Assembly: GCA_026119935.1 (NCBI GenBank)
Contig: JALRMH010000064.1
Coordinates: forward strand, 62,001-126,000
Direction: 5' to 3'
Source of the DNA: Endothia cerciana
Taxonomy: Eukaryota; Ascomycota; Sordariomycetes; Diaporthales; Cryphonectriaceae
Length of the DNA: 64,000 nucleotides
In this document: positions 1-12,264 of the stretch, piece by piece
Numbering within the stretch: the first letter of the stretch is position 1
Layout: the number at the start of each line of letters is the position of its first letter
The notes under the pieces: generated by a model
Database searches by the model: none
Seen by the model: the letters and a program-made list of their open reading frames with translations, nothing else
Told to the model about the DNA's origin: nothing
Made by a program: the position numbers and the translations under genes

Positions 1-675
1 TTCACGTCGCGACTCGCCCTATACGGTCTCCTCTGGTCCCGGCCCCGCGCCAGGCATCTCGGACATGGTTTCTTGACAGTCACATCCTGTCATCGCGCCG
101 GGGGTGGGCACTCGGCTGCAGTGGCTTTATCCTTCCAGCACATTTGTTGGGTCCCCCGGGCCTTCCCAGTCACCGTCTGCTCTGACCGCAGTGTTGATCG
201 CCCTGCCTCTGCCAAAAGGGAACATTCGCAGCTTCCCATGGGCTAAGCAGCTACCACCTGCTTGGGCCGTGGCCCGGGCACAGAGAGAGAGAGCACACGG
301 GGCCAGTCGCGGCCTTCATGGCTTTCCTTCCCCCAGATATCCATACCGAGTTTGAACGACTGTTGTTGTGACGGGTCACGGCAAGAAAAGAAGGAAAAAA
401 AGAAAAAAAGAAAAAAAAAGAGAGACTTTGGTGTGATCATCTGGGAGGGAAGATAGGCCTTGGGTTAATATCCCCTGAGAGCTGCCGCCGACTTGCTGCA
501 TGTCGTCGTGTCTTGGGGGGGGGGGGGAAGTCGGTGTTCCTAGGGGGGAAGAATAACCTGTGGCCTCACAGATCTGGGAGTAAATATTGGTAGATACATA
601 TGGCACCAACATGGATGGTGCATATTAAGTCAAATCAGAGATCTGTTGACAAAGAGTCCGGGGCTGTTGGCCCCT

Positions 676-734
<59 letters not shown>

Positions 735-1437
735 GCCGCTGCCGCGGGCTACGCAACTGATGGCCCCCCGCCTCATCACCCACGCTGACCATACACGCCC
801 CGGATGCACGAGGTAGGGGAAGGAGAGGTGACTGAACACACTAGACTACCACTAGGAGAGAAGAACGTAGCATACAGTAAGCCTAGGAGGGGTCGAGGTC
901 TTGCGATCTCGGTAACAAGAATCGAACTTTTCGAGAAATCAGCACAGCCACCCAGCAGACCGCGAGACACAGGCCGCCTTCGCCCTTCCGCGGTGACCTG
1001 CGAGACGTCGCCAGCCACCGTCCGGCTGCGGTGGCTTTGCCTTGCTTCCCCCGTCCTCGCGCTCGAGAGAACGGCGTGATGGTGTAGTTACGAGGGCCAC
1101 AGCTCTCCGCAACGCGCCACCGAGACCCTGCCGGAAGAGCATACCTCTCAGGATCCCTCAGCCCGGCCGGGCCAGGAAATCCTTCTCGGTCAGGACAGAT
1201 CAACCACGCTGTACCAGTGCTACAGGACCGGACCCCCCTCGTTGTTCTCCTTGATCGTTCTTAGCCTAACCCCGAGAGTCACGCCGGCACCCTCGTTAGC
1301 GCTCTCGCGGGCCCTCGCCCTTACCCCTTTTGTCTGCTCACTCCTTTACCCTCCTCAATCAGTTCCCACAGCTTGTCCGCCTCCTGGTCGGTTGCCTAAG
1401 GCCACCCCCCCTGACATCCAGGGCCGGGCGTGTGTTG
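1..1437. other. Gene-poor left flank
   Basis: I see no convincing gene here. The sequence holds an A/G-rich tract (about 391-424), a G homopolymer near 518-529, a CAT trinucleotide repeat and short open frames without domain-like composition. It lies immediately 3' of the telomere-binding protein gene, so the part next to 1437 is probably its 3' UTR and terminator region. Confidence 0.5.
677..732. repeat. (CAT)n microsatellite
   Basis: About 18 uninterrupted CAT/ATC units. It creates artificial poly-His and poly-Met open frames on the two strands; neither resembles a gene. Confidence 0.95.
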
Positions 1438-4400
1438 CTAACCATGCACAGCTGCGAAGCTGGGGCCGGCCTCGGCCATATTTGGGTCGACAGGGTGCGC
1501 CTCGCTAAGCGGCGCAGGGTGAGGAGCGGCAGGGTCCATATCCACCGACATCATGGGAGCGTCGGGGACTCTGCCCGGGGGCACGTCGGCGATCATCTGA
1601 GCCTCCTGCAGAGGACGGAGGGCCTCGGCCTCGGAGCTCGCGGGCAGGTCGTCTGCCATGAGCTGCGCCTCTGGCTGCTGCATCCCGTCCGCGTTCCCAT
1701 CTCCATCCGCGTCCGCATGGGCGTGGTGGGTATGTGGTGGAGGATCCGCATCCTGCACCGGGGCGCGGAAGTGGGGGCCATAGAAATTGTTGATGACATG
1801 GCCCTCGGCATCGACATCGTCTTCTCGCCGGTCAGGGTTCCTTCCTGCGGCAATCACCATGTCCTTCTCCTTCCGGCCCAGGACCACGAGGTCAAATCCG
1901 GGCGGGAGGGGCCCGTCAGTCCTTTGGAGGGTTTAGCGTCCGTCTCATCGGATCCAGAAGGCTCCCCTGATCCACTTACTTGAGTATATCGACCTTGACG
2001 AGGCGCGCCTTGTCACGCAGACCTTGCTGGTCCCGCCCTGTCACCTCGAAGGGGATGTGGCGCTCCTTGATGGCCTTCTCGATCGTGCTCCACTTCGCCT
2101 TGTACACGTCGACCGCCTGGACAAGCTGTGAAACGTCATCGGGTGTCCATGGCCTCCTCTGCCTGGGCTGCGACGGCCGGCGGTTGGCCTTGGAGATCAG
2201 CTGAGACCGCCGCGACAGGGCTACAGGGTCGAAGACGGTGGACAGCGGGGGTAAAGAAGGCGGGGGCATTGCGGGACGTGGTGTGGTGTGGAAGGGAGGC
2301 AGGGACGCCGCCGAGGGGCGTAGTGCGGGGGGTGGCATTGCGGCCGAGTCGCGAGCACGAGCTCTCTTCGCCTCGGAATCGCCGGCGCCTGTGCCCTTGC
2401 GGCCTCGCTTCCTGCCAACGCCGCCTCTCGTGGCGTCGGCGGCCGCATCGGCGTACATCGACCCGTCGTTGCCAGGCATGAAGAGTCGGGCCTGGGTGGC
2501 GAGCTCACGGGATCTTGCCATGACCTCGGCGTGGGTGCCAGCAATGCTGACGCTGTCCTCAGAGCCGCCGGGGGCAGGCGCTTCCGACCCGACGCCCGCA
2601 TCACTCTCCGTGTCTTGTTGGACGAACCCTGCGACCACATGCCGGCGGAGACGCTCGACGCCGTATAGGGGCAACCTGAGGGGGGAGGAGTCAGCCTCGC
2701 GCCGAAGCCACGCCCGGCGATAGGAACGGGGGAGGAGGCGGGCGGGCGGGCGGGGAGAATCACAAACAGGGACGCGCAAGACTCACCTTTCTTGTTGTGG
2801 GGCCCTCGCCTCGGCCCGTAGCTGGGCGTCTGCGGCGAAAGGACTGTCGCGGCTGTAGCTTGATGCGGGAGGCCGGACGGGGCTCGGCAGGGTGATCTCG
2901 TATGTCAGGATCCACTCCTTGAGATCATCCACGAACTCCTCGAACGAGTAGTCCCCCTCCAGCTTGCCGATGGTAGCGGTCGTGTCCATCCCCGCAAGCA
3001 TCGAGCGGAAGCCGTCGATGGTCACTCGATACTTTGAGAGCTCCGGGTCGTGGACGTCGAACGCGGCAAAGGATCGATATCCCGCGGTGTCGATATATTC
3101 ACCAAGCACGTCGTCAGGGATGGAGTCGACGTCCAGGTCGAGGAAGGCCTTGGCGAACTGGCGGGAGGGGTCGGCCTGCTGCGCCCCACGGAGCGTCTCG
3201 ACATAAAGCTTGGTCCTAATATGAAAGGCCAGGTCCATGGTGCTGTGGTCGATGATCCAGGGCCGGTTATCCTCCAAGGCCTTGGGCCCTCCCGGCGTGA
3301 AGGCAGCCGGGAACTGCTCATCAAGCCTCTGTACCAGGGGCAGCCGGTTGAGGACGTTGGACCGGTCACCGTCAAGATCGTCAACATCGCCCAGCAGCCT
3401 GGTCAGGTTGGCTGACGATACCGACCTGATCACCCTGTCCCAGAGGGGGGAACCGTCGGGGGACTTTGTCCTCTCCAGGACGGCGTCGATGTCGATGAAG
3501 CGGTCCGGGTCCGTGGTGTAGACCTCGTAGATGTGGGTGAAGATGTCCCTCTGGGTACGGAGCTCGAGAGCCCACGACTCGTCACGCTCCTCAGGGGCGA
3601 TGGAAAGGTGAACGGCGAGGTCCCTTGAGACGGCATAGAGGGTGTCGACGAATTTGTTCATGAGGTTGGCCGTGGCATCGCGACTCCTGGGGGTGACTGT
3701 GGCTGCTGAGGCCTCACGCCGAGGCTGCTGGCCATAGACCAGACTAGCCGCGTCGGCACGCTGAGGGGTGTAAGGTCCTGGCGGGCGGCCGGTCAGTACG
3801 ACGACAGACAGCAAAGCGAGGCTGAGATTGTTTTATTTTTTCCCTTGTTTTTTCTTCCTTTTCTTCTTCTTTCTCATCTTCATCTTCACCTTCACCTTCA
3901 CCTTGTTTTTTTTTTCTTCTTTTCTTTCCTTTCCTTCCTCTTCCCCCTCAAAGATGGAAGGAAAAAAAAAGGGGGGGGGGAGGGGGGGAAGGACTCCTCA
4001 CCACTGCCATTCGCCTCGAGGGCATAGATATCACTCGTCGTAGGGGTGTTGCGGACAGAGTAGCTGGCGATGCTGCTGCCACCGCGGCTGCCACGTGCCG
4101 TGCCCCTGCGGGCATGGCCCTCAACGCCACCACCCCTCGCGCGACCGCGACCGCTGCCGCGGACTGAGGGCGGAGGGGGAGGCATGGAGGAGGAGGCAGG
4201 CGGAGGCGGAGGCGGAGGCGGAGGCGGAGGAGGCAGAGGCGGAGGCGGAGGAGGCAGAGGCGGAGGCGGGGGTGAAGGCTCAGCGGCAGCATCTGCAGCT
4301 GCGGCGGCGGCGGCCTCGGCGGCCTCGCGCTCCGCCTGTTGCTGAGCTGCGGCCTCCTGCTTCGAGGCGATGCGCGAGCTCGTCCTGCCACCAGCAGCAG

Positions 4401-4473
4401 TCGGCGCGCCCGTGGCGGCGGCGGCGGCGGCACCAGCGGCACCGGCGCGTCCGCCCCTTCCCCTGGGAGGCAT
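1438..4473 (-). CDS. TRF/Tbf1-like telomere repeat-binding protein
   Basis: Four exons join in frame: 4473-4002, 3777-2787, 2675-1980 and 1921-1438, giving 880 residues. Each junction restores one reading frame, and donors are GTGAGG, GTGAGT and GTAAGT. Residues 1-157 are low complexity: Ala-rich and Pro-rich tracts with RG/RGG motifs. Residues about 195-470 form a helical region resembling the TRF-homology dimerisation domain of Tbf1/TRF proteins (blocks such as PLVQRLDEQFP and LAFHIRTKLYVETL). Residues about 660-720 are a Myb/telobox-type domain (RRPWTPDDVSQL, KAKWSTIEKA, RDQQGLRDKARLVKVD), followed by an acidic His/Asp-rich tail. Proteins of this family dimerise and bind double-stranded telomeric TTAGGG or related subtelomeric and promoter sites in the nucleus. 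The ATG at 4473 has a good context (AACCATGCC); the frame is open further upstream, so a longer N terminus is possible. Confident as a gene, fairly confident of family. Confidence 0.85.
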
Positions 4474-4922
4474 GGTTACTCCAGGGAAGCAGGGTGGGCT
4501 TACGCGGACGAAACTGGGTGATGGCGGCGGCAATAAGTAAATATCAGGCCTGAGCCTGGGACTTGGACGATCTGGTGGAACAACAACTTGATGAAAGGCC
4601 ATTGAGGAAGGGGAAGGGTTAGACCCTATCCCTTGCTGCTGTGGAGATTTTGTAGGGTGGCTGGACATGGGTTCCGTAAGCAGCGCTAGTGCGGAGAGGG
4701 CCATTTCCCGATCCATCGAAACAGTGGCGGGGCAGCGAGGCAAGTTTGACAGACAGCCGCGCAGGTTCGAGGACACAGTCCCCGTCCAGAGTGGGGGGGT
4801 GTGGGCACACGATACCTCCTGGGTGTTCCTCTGGGAGGGGAGGGACGGAGGGAGAGGGAGAGGGAGAGAGAGAGGGAGAGGGAGAGGGGGAGAGGGAGAG
4901 AGAGAGAAAGAGAGAGAGAGAA

Positions 4923-4984
<62 letters not shown>

Positions 4985-5872
4985 CGAAGAGAGAGAGATA
5001 GAGAGCGAAGAGAGAGAGAGCGAAGAGAGAGGAAGACAGAGGGAGGGACTGGTAATCTCCAGAAACCAACCAAACGCCCAGTGGTCATATATAGGGAGGG
5101 GGGCAGCCCGACCTGCCAGCTCGCTGCTCGACGAGACGGCGGGACGAGAAGATGCAGCCCGTCGCAGGCCAGCTCGGGGAGGGGAAAGCAGCGGTCACAG
5201 GCATCGTGCAGAGAAAAAGCATCTGCCATGCAGCAGTGTAGCACATACGAGGTCAGCTGCAGGCCTCAATCGAGGCCACCGCGGCCGAACCAGAGCGTAT
5301 CACCGCCCTGATCGCCCCCGGCCTGTGCTACCCACCTGCCACAGCACCAACAGCACCCATCACTGCACAGTAGCAGGTCTCAGCGCCCCTATCCGCAGGT
5401 AACCAATCGCGCCCCGGTGGCCCAGGAGGCTGACTAACAGGGCATGTGATGGGCACTGATAGGGGGGGGGGGGGCCTGGGCCCTGGGATAGGGGCCCTGG
5501 GGTAGGCCCTGGGATAGGCCCTGGTCGGGTCCCCAGAGTCGTGTCCTTGCCGTCCGTCCGTCCTCCCGCGTCGAGGAGAAAAAGGGCCGGTACGGGTTTG
5601 GCACGAAAAAGGTCTCACAATCACGGCAGCGAAAGCCAGACCGTTCCTGATACGACAGACTCCTAGCTGCTGCGGCTCTTGCTCCCGTTCGCAGCCCTAC
5701 TACGTTCGAAAGCGGCGCGCCACAGTCGCCACCCGACGTCTCTGCGGTTGTGGAGGAGTCTGACCCCTTGCGATAAAGAAGAGACCACCAGCGCCCTCAC
5801 GCCTTGTGTCTCCCCGCGCGAGCATCCTGTGCCCGACTCCTCCACGAGGCACACACGCCGCCGACGTTCAAG
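4474..5872. promoter_or_regulatory. Divergent intergenic region between telomere-protein gene and GDT1
   Basis: About 1.4 kb separates two genes transcribed away from each other, so it must hold both promoters. Read on the minus strand the GA tract becomes a long CT-rich stretch, a common feature of fungal promoters and 5' leaders. No clear TATA box is visible. A G homopolymer lies near 5461-5474, next to short GGGCCCTGGGATAG-type repeats at about 5476-5523. Confidence 0.5.
4850..5046. repeat. GA/GAAAGA microsatellite
   Basis: A nearly 200-base purine tract of GAGA, GAAAGA and GAGCGAAGA units on the plus strand. It produces long artificial Arg/Glu and Ser/Leu open frames on both strands, which I do not treat as genes. 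Confidence 0.95.
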
Positions 5873-7760
5873 ATGAGGCTACGAAGCAGGGGATCGCCCC
5901 TCCCCCTCCTGTTCATATCCTCCCTCGCCGCCGCGACAGCCCTCGCCGCCTCCCTCGACGCCTCCTCCCGTGCGGCGGACGGCCGGGCCGAGCTGCAGCT
6001 CGGCCCGGTGGGCTCCTCCTCCTCCTCCTCCTCCTCCACCACCTCCTCCTCCTCCTCCGGCAAGGCGGGCACTAAAGACGCGCCCGTGGACGGCGTCGAC
6101 GGGCGCCCGCACGAGGGCCCGTTCGTCGAGCCCGAGAACCTGCGGTCCACGGCCGGCGACCTGAAGAAGGACCTGCCACCGCTGCAGGGCCGGCCCAGGG
6201 ATCCCACCGTCATCGACGGGGTCAAGATCCCCGAGACCAACGACGGGGTCATGAACGACCCGAACCGGGCGGGGCCGAAGGAGGGGACGACGGGCACGTC
6301 CGGCGGGGTCAGCGAGAAGGACCAGGTGCGCAAGGCGAAGGAGGGGGCGACGGGCGAGAGGACCGAGAACAGGCCGGAGGCGCCCAAGGAGGCGCCCCCC
6401 CTGCCGCACAGCGAGCAGGAGAAGATGACGAGCGTGGACGACGCCAGGAAGGAGAAGGGCAAGGCTGACGGCAAGGCCAGCAGCGACGCGTCTGGGCTCG
6501 AGGTTCGTCGTATACGGGGGGCTACCCGGCGGTATGGTGAAGACGCAGGAGGGACGAGGAGATGCTGACCGCAGCCCTTCCAGAAACCCGCCGGCCTCCC
6601 CGAGAAGACCTACGAACAGGCCATCCCGGTCCCCGACTCCGCCAACAAGAACCACCTCGACGTGTCCCCCGGCAGGTCCTCCCCCCCCGGCAGGGCGGGC
6701 AAGCCCGCGTCGCCCGAGGACCCCGACGGGCTCATCCGGCCCTTCCACTCCTTCGTGCTGTCCATGGCCATGATCCTCTTCTCCGAGGTGGGCGACAAGA
6801 CCTTCCTCGTCGCGGCCCTCATGGCCATGAAGCACGACCGCCTGGTCGTCTTCACGGCCGCCTTCGGCGCCCTCATCACCATGACCGTCCTGTCCGCGGT
6901 CCTCGGCCACGCCGTGCCCACCCTCATCCCCAAGAAGCTGACCGGCTTCCTCGCCTCCGCGCTCTTCCTCGTCTTCGGCGCGCGCATGCTCAGGGAGGGG
7001 CTGGCGATGGGCCCCGACGAGGGCGTCTCGGCCGAGATGGCCGAGGTGGAGATGGAGCTCGAGGAGAAGGAGAACGCGGCGCGCAGGGCCGGGCGGCGGC
7101 GCTCGTCCATCAGCCCCTACGCCCTCGAGATGGGCCTCGGCAACAGGACCCACACCCGCAAGTCCCGCTCGCAGTCCCGCTTCCCCACGCCCCCGCGCAG
7201 CCCCTCCGCGTCGCCGGAGCGCAGCCCGAGCCCCGGCCGCCGGCGCGGCCCCTTCGGCCTCGCCTCCTCCCTCTTCGACGGCGCCGGCAACCTGTTCTCG
7301 CTGCTCCTGAGCCCCGCGTGGGTGCAGACGTTCGTCATGACCTTCCTGGGCGAGTGGGGCGACCGCAGCCAGATCGCGACGATCGCCATGGCCGCCGGCC
7401 AGGACTACTGGTGGGTGACGCTGGGCGCGGTGCTGGGCCACGCCTGCTGCACGGGCGTCGCCGTGCTGGGCGGCCGGGCCATCGCCGGGCGCGTCTCCCT
7501 CAGGGTTGGTGAGTGAATACGAGCACCCCCTGCCCCCTCTTCAGACTGCGAACCCTCCTCCCCCCCTTTTTCAGATCGCAAACCCTCCTCCCTACCTTTT
7601 CTTCTTCTTCGTTTTTTTTCTTTCCTTTTTTTCCTTCTTCTTCAAGATACGTGCTTTCACCCGATGCTAATGACATTTATCTACAGTGACGATTGGCGGG
7701 GCGGTGGCATTCCTCGTCTTTGGTGTTATCTATCTCGTCGAGGCGATGTGGGCATCATGA
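5873..7760 (+). CDS. GDT1: Gdt1-family (UPF0016/TMEM165) Golgi cation transporter
   Basis: Exons 5873-6502, 6584-7508 and 7687-7760 join in frame to 542 residues. The start gives a hydrophobic signal-like segment (residues about 10-28), then a poorly conserved, charged luminal-type region to about residue 255 with a Ser run encoded by TCC repeats. Two halves each carry the family signature: EVGDKT (about residue 278) and EWGDRS (about 467), within paired membrane segments. They are separated by an acidic then Arg/Ser/Pro-rich linker. The last exon supplies the final membrane helix (VAFLVFGVIYLVEAM). Yeast Gdt1 and human TMEM165 move Mn2+ and Ca2+ into the Golgi against H+, supporting glycosylation; that role is inferred from family. 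The protein is much longer than yeast Gdt1 because of the N-terminal extension and linker. Intron 2 contains a duplicated CT-rich block. Confidence 0.95.
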
Positions 7761-8708
7761 CGGCGTTCTCAGCGTCCCCCGCCCCGGCCAGGCATGACAG
7801 GCTACATAGACCGTGTGATCTCCTCTATTCTTGTAGAGCTGCCCGCGCCCCCTCCCCCTCCCCCTCCCCCCTATCCCTATTGCAGCGCCGAACAGGCAGA
7901 CATGTGGGGCCCCTTCGAGATGGCCCTCCCTCTCGGGTATTGGAGGGGGGAAGAAATTGCATAGCTGGCGTTGGATATGTGTTGGGCCCCTGGCACAGAC
8001 TGGTGTTGCAGGAGGGGGGGGGGGGGATTGGAAAAGGAACAGGAGAAGAAAAAAAAAAAAAAAAGGGACATGGTGAATACAGAAAGAGGACGCGAGGACA
8101 TCAACATCTTCAGGCCTGGGAGGAGCAAGTACATAACGAACAGGGTTACAACGCGATATCTGTATAACGGTATCTTGGTCCGCCCAGAGAGGCAGGGCAT
8201 ATAATAAAAGTCGGGAGTCACACGGGGAAAGTCCTCAAGCCGTCCCAAGACCCTTTGGATTGCCCGCCCGATGAAGAAGAAGAAGAAGACCTGCTCGTCC
8301 TGGAGGAACATGACCCAAGCACCCCTCCGCAAACCCCCCCCCCCCCCTTCAAGCCCGTCGTGGCTGGCCCGTTCTCCAGAAAGTCCCCCTTCCAGGCCGT
8401 TGTTAGGGCCTCAAGGCTGAGGAATAAGGCACGGCACAACACAAAGAAAGTTGGACGGACCTGCTAACAAAGGCCAAGCGTGCTAGGCACCCAACAAAGC
8501 CGACACCCTACAATAAAGACTGAGACAGGCGCACGTTCTTCGCACTCATGGATTCCCAGCACCAATTATCGGTGTTGCCTAAGCGTCTAGACAGTGATTC
8601 TTTGCAAGGCCGCCCCTTCAGACCACCCGTTTCTTTGCATGCCACCTCGCCTCTGAAACCTCACCAATCCGTCAACTAAGCCTTTGTCGCTCGCTCTGTC
8701 GCATCGCC
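7761..8708. other. Intergenic region downstream of GDT1
   Basis: No gene is supported. It holds G, A and C homopolymers (about 8018-8030, 8049-8064, 8335-8347) and a short Glu-rich open frame (about 8255-8467) too weak to call. The last 200 bases before 8709 are the likely promoter of the next gene. Confidence 0.4.
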
Positions 8709-10424
8709 ATGGCCATCACACGAGCCCAGGCAGGTGCTGCCAAGGCAGGTGCTGCCCAGGCCAGACGCCAGTCGCCGGCACCAGAGGGTCAAGGTATTTA
8801 TCTCGCGCGGCGCTCTGAAGGACATCCTCGCTGACGATCAACAGGAAAGCGTCCCCAGGGCATCCGGTCACGCAAAGGCGCAACCCAGGAGCACCATCCA
8901 CCGCGGGAAAGACCCGCGACCAAACACACCTCGCGCGACGACACGCTGTCTCCAGAAGTATGCCATCCCCCCCGCCTGCATTGCGATGGGCCACCAGACA
9001 ACCCTTCCCAGGATCTACCAGCGCCTGTCCGAGGCAGAGGTCGCGGGCGCAGGCAGTCGACCGAAGACGCGTTCGAGCCTAGGCCAGGCCTTTCCTGTAG
9101 ACGACAGCAGGCATCTCCTACACGCCCTGCCGAGAAGACATCTGTTAATCCTGCGATCAGCATCAAGGCCCTAGGAAAAACCGGCCCGGTTGGTTTCTGG
9201 ATTGAGACAGGGCGCTGGCCAGAGGAACAGTACTGGCAGGAAGACATCCCTGCCACGGTTTCTATTATGGAACGTCTACTTGCTCTGAAGAGACCCTCGT
9301 CTGGTCTCCCGCGCATGCTGTCAGAACCTACCCCGATCGACACGCCGAGCGACCAAAAGCCGAGAGAGGAGAAGAGCATTCCTTACAGGAACCCGCTATA
9401 CGAAAGAATACTCTACTCGAAGGGCATCTTTATGCACGAGTCTGGTCTGGGCATCGCGGACAAGAGCAAGCGCCTCTGCCAGGAGCTCCTTGAATGCAAA
9501 CAGGCCGTGCCTGCTGAGTCGCTCTTCGACGATGCTGTGTTTGAGAAAACCTGCAAAAACTTACAGGGCCAAAACGAGCCTAGGGTCATCCAAGACGTCA
9601 CCCGGCTGATTGTCCCTTCGGCGGAAACACTTGCGCTTCGCCTCGTGAACCTTGAGAATATTGTCGAAGGTGTCAACAAGGGCTGGAATAGTTCCGTCCC
9701 CATGACCGGGACTCGCCCACAGCCCGACTACTCCGTGGCATTCAATCTTGAGGCCTTCTCGGACGACCAGCGGGACAAGCTATCACCGTTCATCGGCAAC
9801 TTTATCGCCGGCGACCAGTCCTTTTTTATGGCTACGGAGTGCATGTACTTTCCATTTATGGCCTGCGAGGTGAAGTGCGGGGATGCAGGACTCGAAGTCG
9901 CGGATCGCCAGAATGCCCACAGCATGGCACTTGCAGTACGCGGCGTTGTCGAGCTCTTTCGTCTCGTGGATCGTGAAGATGAGGTCCACCGACAGATCCT
10001 CGCCTTCTCCGTCTCCCACGATCACCGGTTGGTACGGATCTACGGCTACTACCCGGTGATCGACGGGAAGGACACCAAGTACTACCGCCATCCGATTTAC
10101 GAGTTTAGCTTTACGACACTCGATGGCAAGGATAGGTGGACGGCGTATCAATTCACCAAGAACGTCTATGAAACTTGGGTGCCAGATCACTTCGAGAGGA
10201 TCTGCTCGGCCATCGACCAGTTGCCGTCAGAGCTGAACTTCGACGTCCCGGCACTCTCTGGGTCGACCGGCCTCTCTCAAGCCAGCCATCATTTGCAGCC
10301 GGACGCCGGCTCTTCATCTCCGCCCGTTGAGCGGGATGGCCACCCGGGAGGCCCCAGCCAAAAACGCACCCCAGACACTCCGCTTACAGGCCCAGGGGCA
10401 GCCAAGAGGATGAGGAAGGAGTAG
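8709..10424 (+). CDS. DUF7924-type protein, PD-(D/E)XK-like nuclease candidate (copy 1)
   Basis: Two exons, 8709-8793 and 8845-10424, give 554 residues. The 51-base intron has donor GTATTT, branch GCTGAC and acceptor CAACAG, and joins a short Ala/Arg-rich leader to a basic, disordered region (to about residue 160). Then come a WIETGRWP motif and the conserved C-terminal domain. Within it lie PDYSV (about residue 322), CEVKCG (about 369) and a downstream RQNAHS segment. D..., E-x-K and a following Q match the spacing logic of PD-(D/E)XK nucleases, but catalysis is inference. The end is Pro-rich with a basic KRMRK tail that could direct nuclear import. A paralog lies at 56630-58078 with the same intron position. 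I know this as a fungal family of unknown function, DUF7924; the family name is from memory. Confidence 0.85.
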
Positions 10425-12264
10425 TCGGAAGGGGTGGCTGGCCCCTGTCGGTCTGGTGCAGGTCGGCTACGGGAGGGAGGGCGGGCGCTTTGTACGTAGA
10501 ACCGGGAACGAAACAGGGTGACGGGTTGTATCTATCGGGCGGGCCCCCATCAGCTTCTTCCACGCTACGGGGCAGTCCGAGCAGGTGCGCCGACTGCCTC
10601 CACTCGGATCTGGCGTCGACCAGTTGTCTCGGGGGCTTGCGGGTATGAACCAACAGCCATGCCAGTCGGATCCAGCCTCGAACCCCTCTGTCAGCTTTTC
10701 CAGCCGCGCGCACAGGTAACTGCTCTCCTCTTCTTGTGTTTCTGCGGCTTCCTGGCGGTCGGCGTCGAGCCGAGAGGAAGTACCGAGTACGTTCGTTTCT
10801 GCAACACAAAGCACGCGCCGTTCCAAGAACGGCATCATCTCGAGGTGTGACAAGAGAGCCGGCCTCCTCACCTCTCTGTTCTGCTCAGCGTCATTGATAG
10901 GACGGAGGCAATGGCGATGTGGCACGGGGGCCCACGAGCGGTCGGGGAGAGGAGGCTCGGACGCTCGCGTGCGAGTGCTGGGTCCCGGTCGTGATGCGCC
11001 TCCTTACTGGTCCCCCTGCGCGCTGTGAGACCTTCGGAGACCTGCTCGGAACACAGGTGAGGAGGGATGCGCCGGGCGGTGGTGTCAGGGTGTTGGGTTG
11101 CTGGCTGTTGGTGTGTAGGTGTCTGTGGTCGGGGTAGGAGTAGTCTGGACTGGTTTCTGCTTGTGATCGTTTGTGAGACCTGATGGTAGGTTTTGATGTG
11201 TCGAAGATAGGAGAGGTACGATGATTAGAGATGTTAAATGGTAGAGGTGGAAGATGGTAGGGGAGAAGAAAGTAACTGTACTTTTTGTAACCAATTTCAG
11301 CCATATTCATATAGATAGCTACCCAAGATCTTTCCCATGTTCCTCCTCCCAGCGCTCCTTGTTCGCCCCCCCCCCCTTCCTTTTTCCAGTCTCTCTCCTT
11401 GGAGAAATCCAGAAGTGTGTTGTATGTCGTTTCTAAACAGTCCACAAGCGTTATCAGGTATCCGCTCTCGTGCGTTGCGACATCAGTGCCGTTTTTCACA
11501 AGCAGATGACAGAGTGTTCCCTGAGCATCGTTGCGACAGGCATCTCTGCAGCAGGCTCCCTGCCGAGCTCGTTCTTTAGCCTTTCGTCCCTTAAGGCCTA
11601 AGCTGGACGCCTCAGTGCTAAGCTCGCCCTAGAGTGAATTTTGAATGAGGTTCGGTATGTGAGAGTGTCATACTTTGCCGTGTAGTGCTGAAAAAAAAAA
11701 AAAAACCCCCCCAAAAAAAAAACCCAAAAAACCTGAGCGGCACCCCCGAAATAAAACGGCGTCATGGGTTACCGTTTTGGGGCACTGAGTGCTGTCAAAG
11801 CCCAGAGGCGTTCCTTGCACCGAGCAAGAGCTTGTTCATCACATTCCGTTAATTATTAATTGAAACGGTCATGGTTTCGGTGCTGGATTCGACAACAGTG
11901 GCTGCGGTGCACAGCATGCACAGCCACCAACAGCCAAATTATACCTTGAGAGTTATACCTAGAACCTGTCTCCGTCTGGTACGAGTCTGGACGGAAAAGG
12001 CATCCAGTAAGAAGCACCCACGTATGCTGACGGTGCTGTTCAGCTCGCAAGAGAAGGGGGACAGCTTTCGGTATTGCATATATGCATGGCCCATACGCTG
12101 CACTGCCACGGCGGCAATTTTCCACCCCCGCTCTCAACAGCTCTGGCTCTCGCCGCAAGTGCCTCCCACCTTACTGCATCTCTTCCACCCCGTCGTCCTC
12201 AATATTCAGAAACTACGCGGCATACCAGCTCACCTCCATATCCGCAGAGGCCCCTTCACCTACG
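10425..12264. other. Intergenic region with possible decayed fragments
   Basis: No intact gene is visible. A minus-strand open frame (about 11580-11390) reads through CHLLVKNGTDVATHES, faintly ankyrin-like, and may be a remnant. A tract of alternating A and C runs lies at about 11691-11731, and a C homopolymer near 11370. The 400 bases before 12265 are the presumed promoter of the NWD gene. Confidence 0.35.

Noticed and set aside
600..839. Poly-His and poly-Met proteins
   Set aside because: Artefacts of the (CAT)n microsatellite.
4667..5402. Arg/Glu-rich or Ser/Leu-rich proteins across 4.7-5.4 kb
   Set aside because: Products of the GA microsatellite, with no other coding support.
5879..7441. 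A 520-codon open frame antisense to GDT1
   Set aside because: GC-rich codon bias opens the opposite strand; the plus strand carries the Gdt1 motifs and splice sites.
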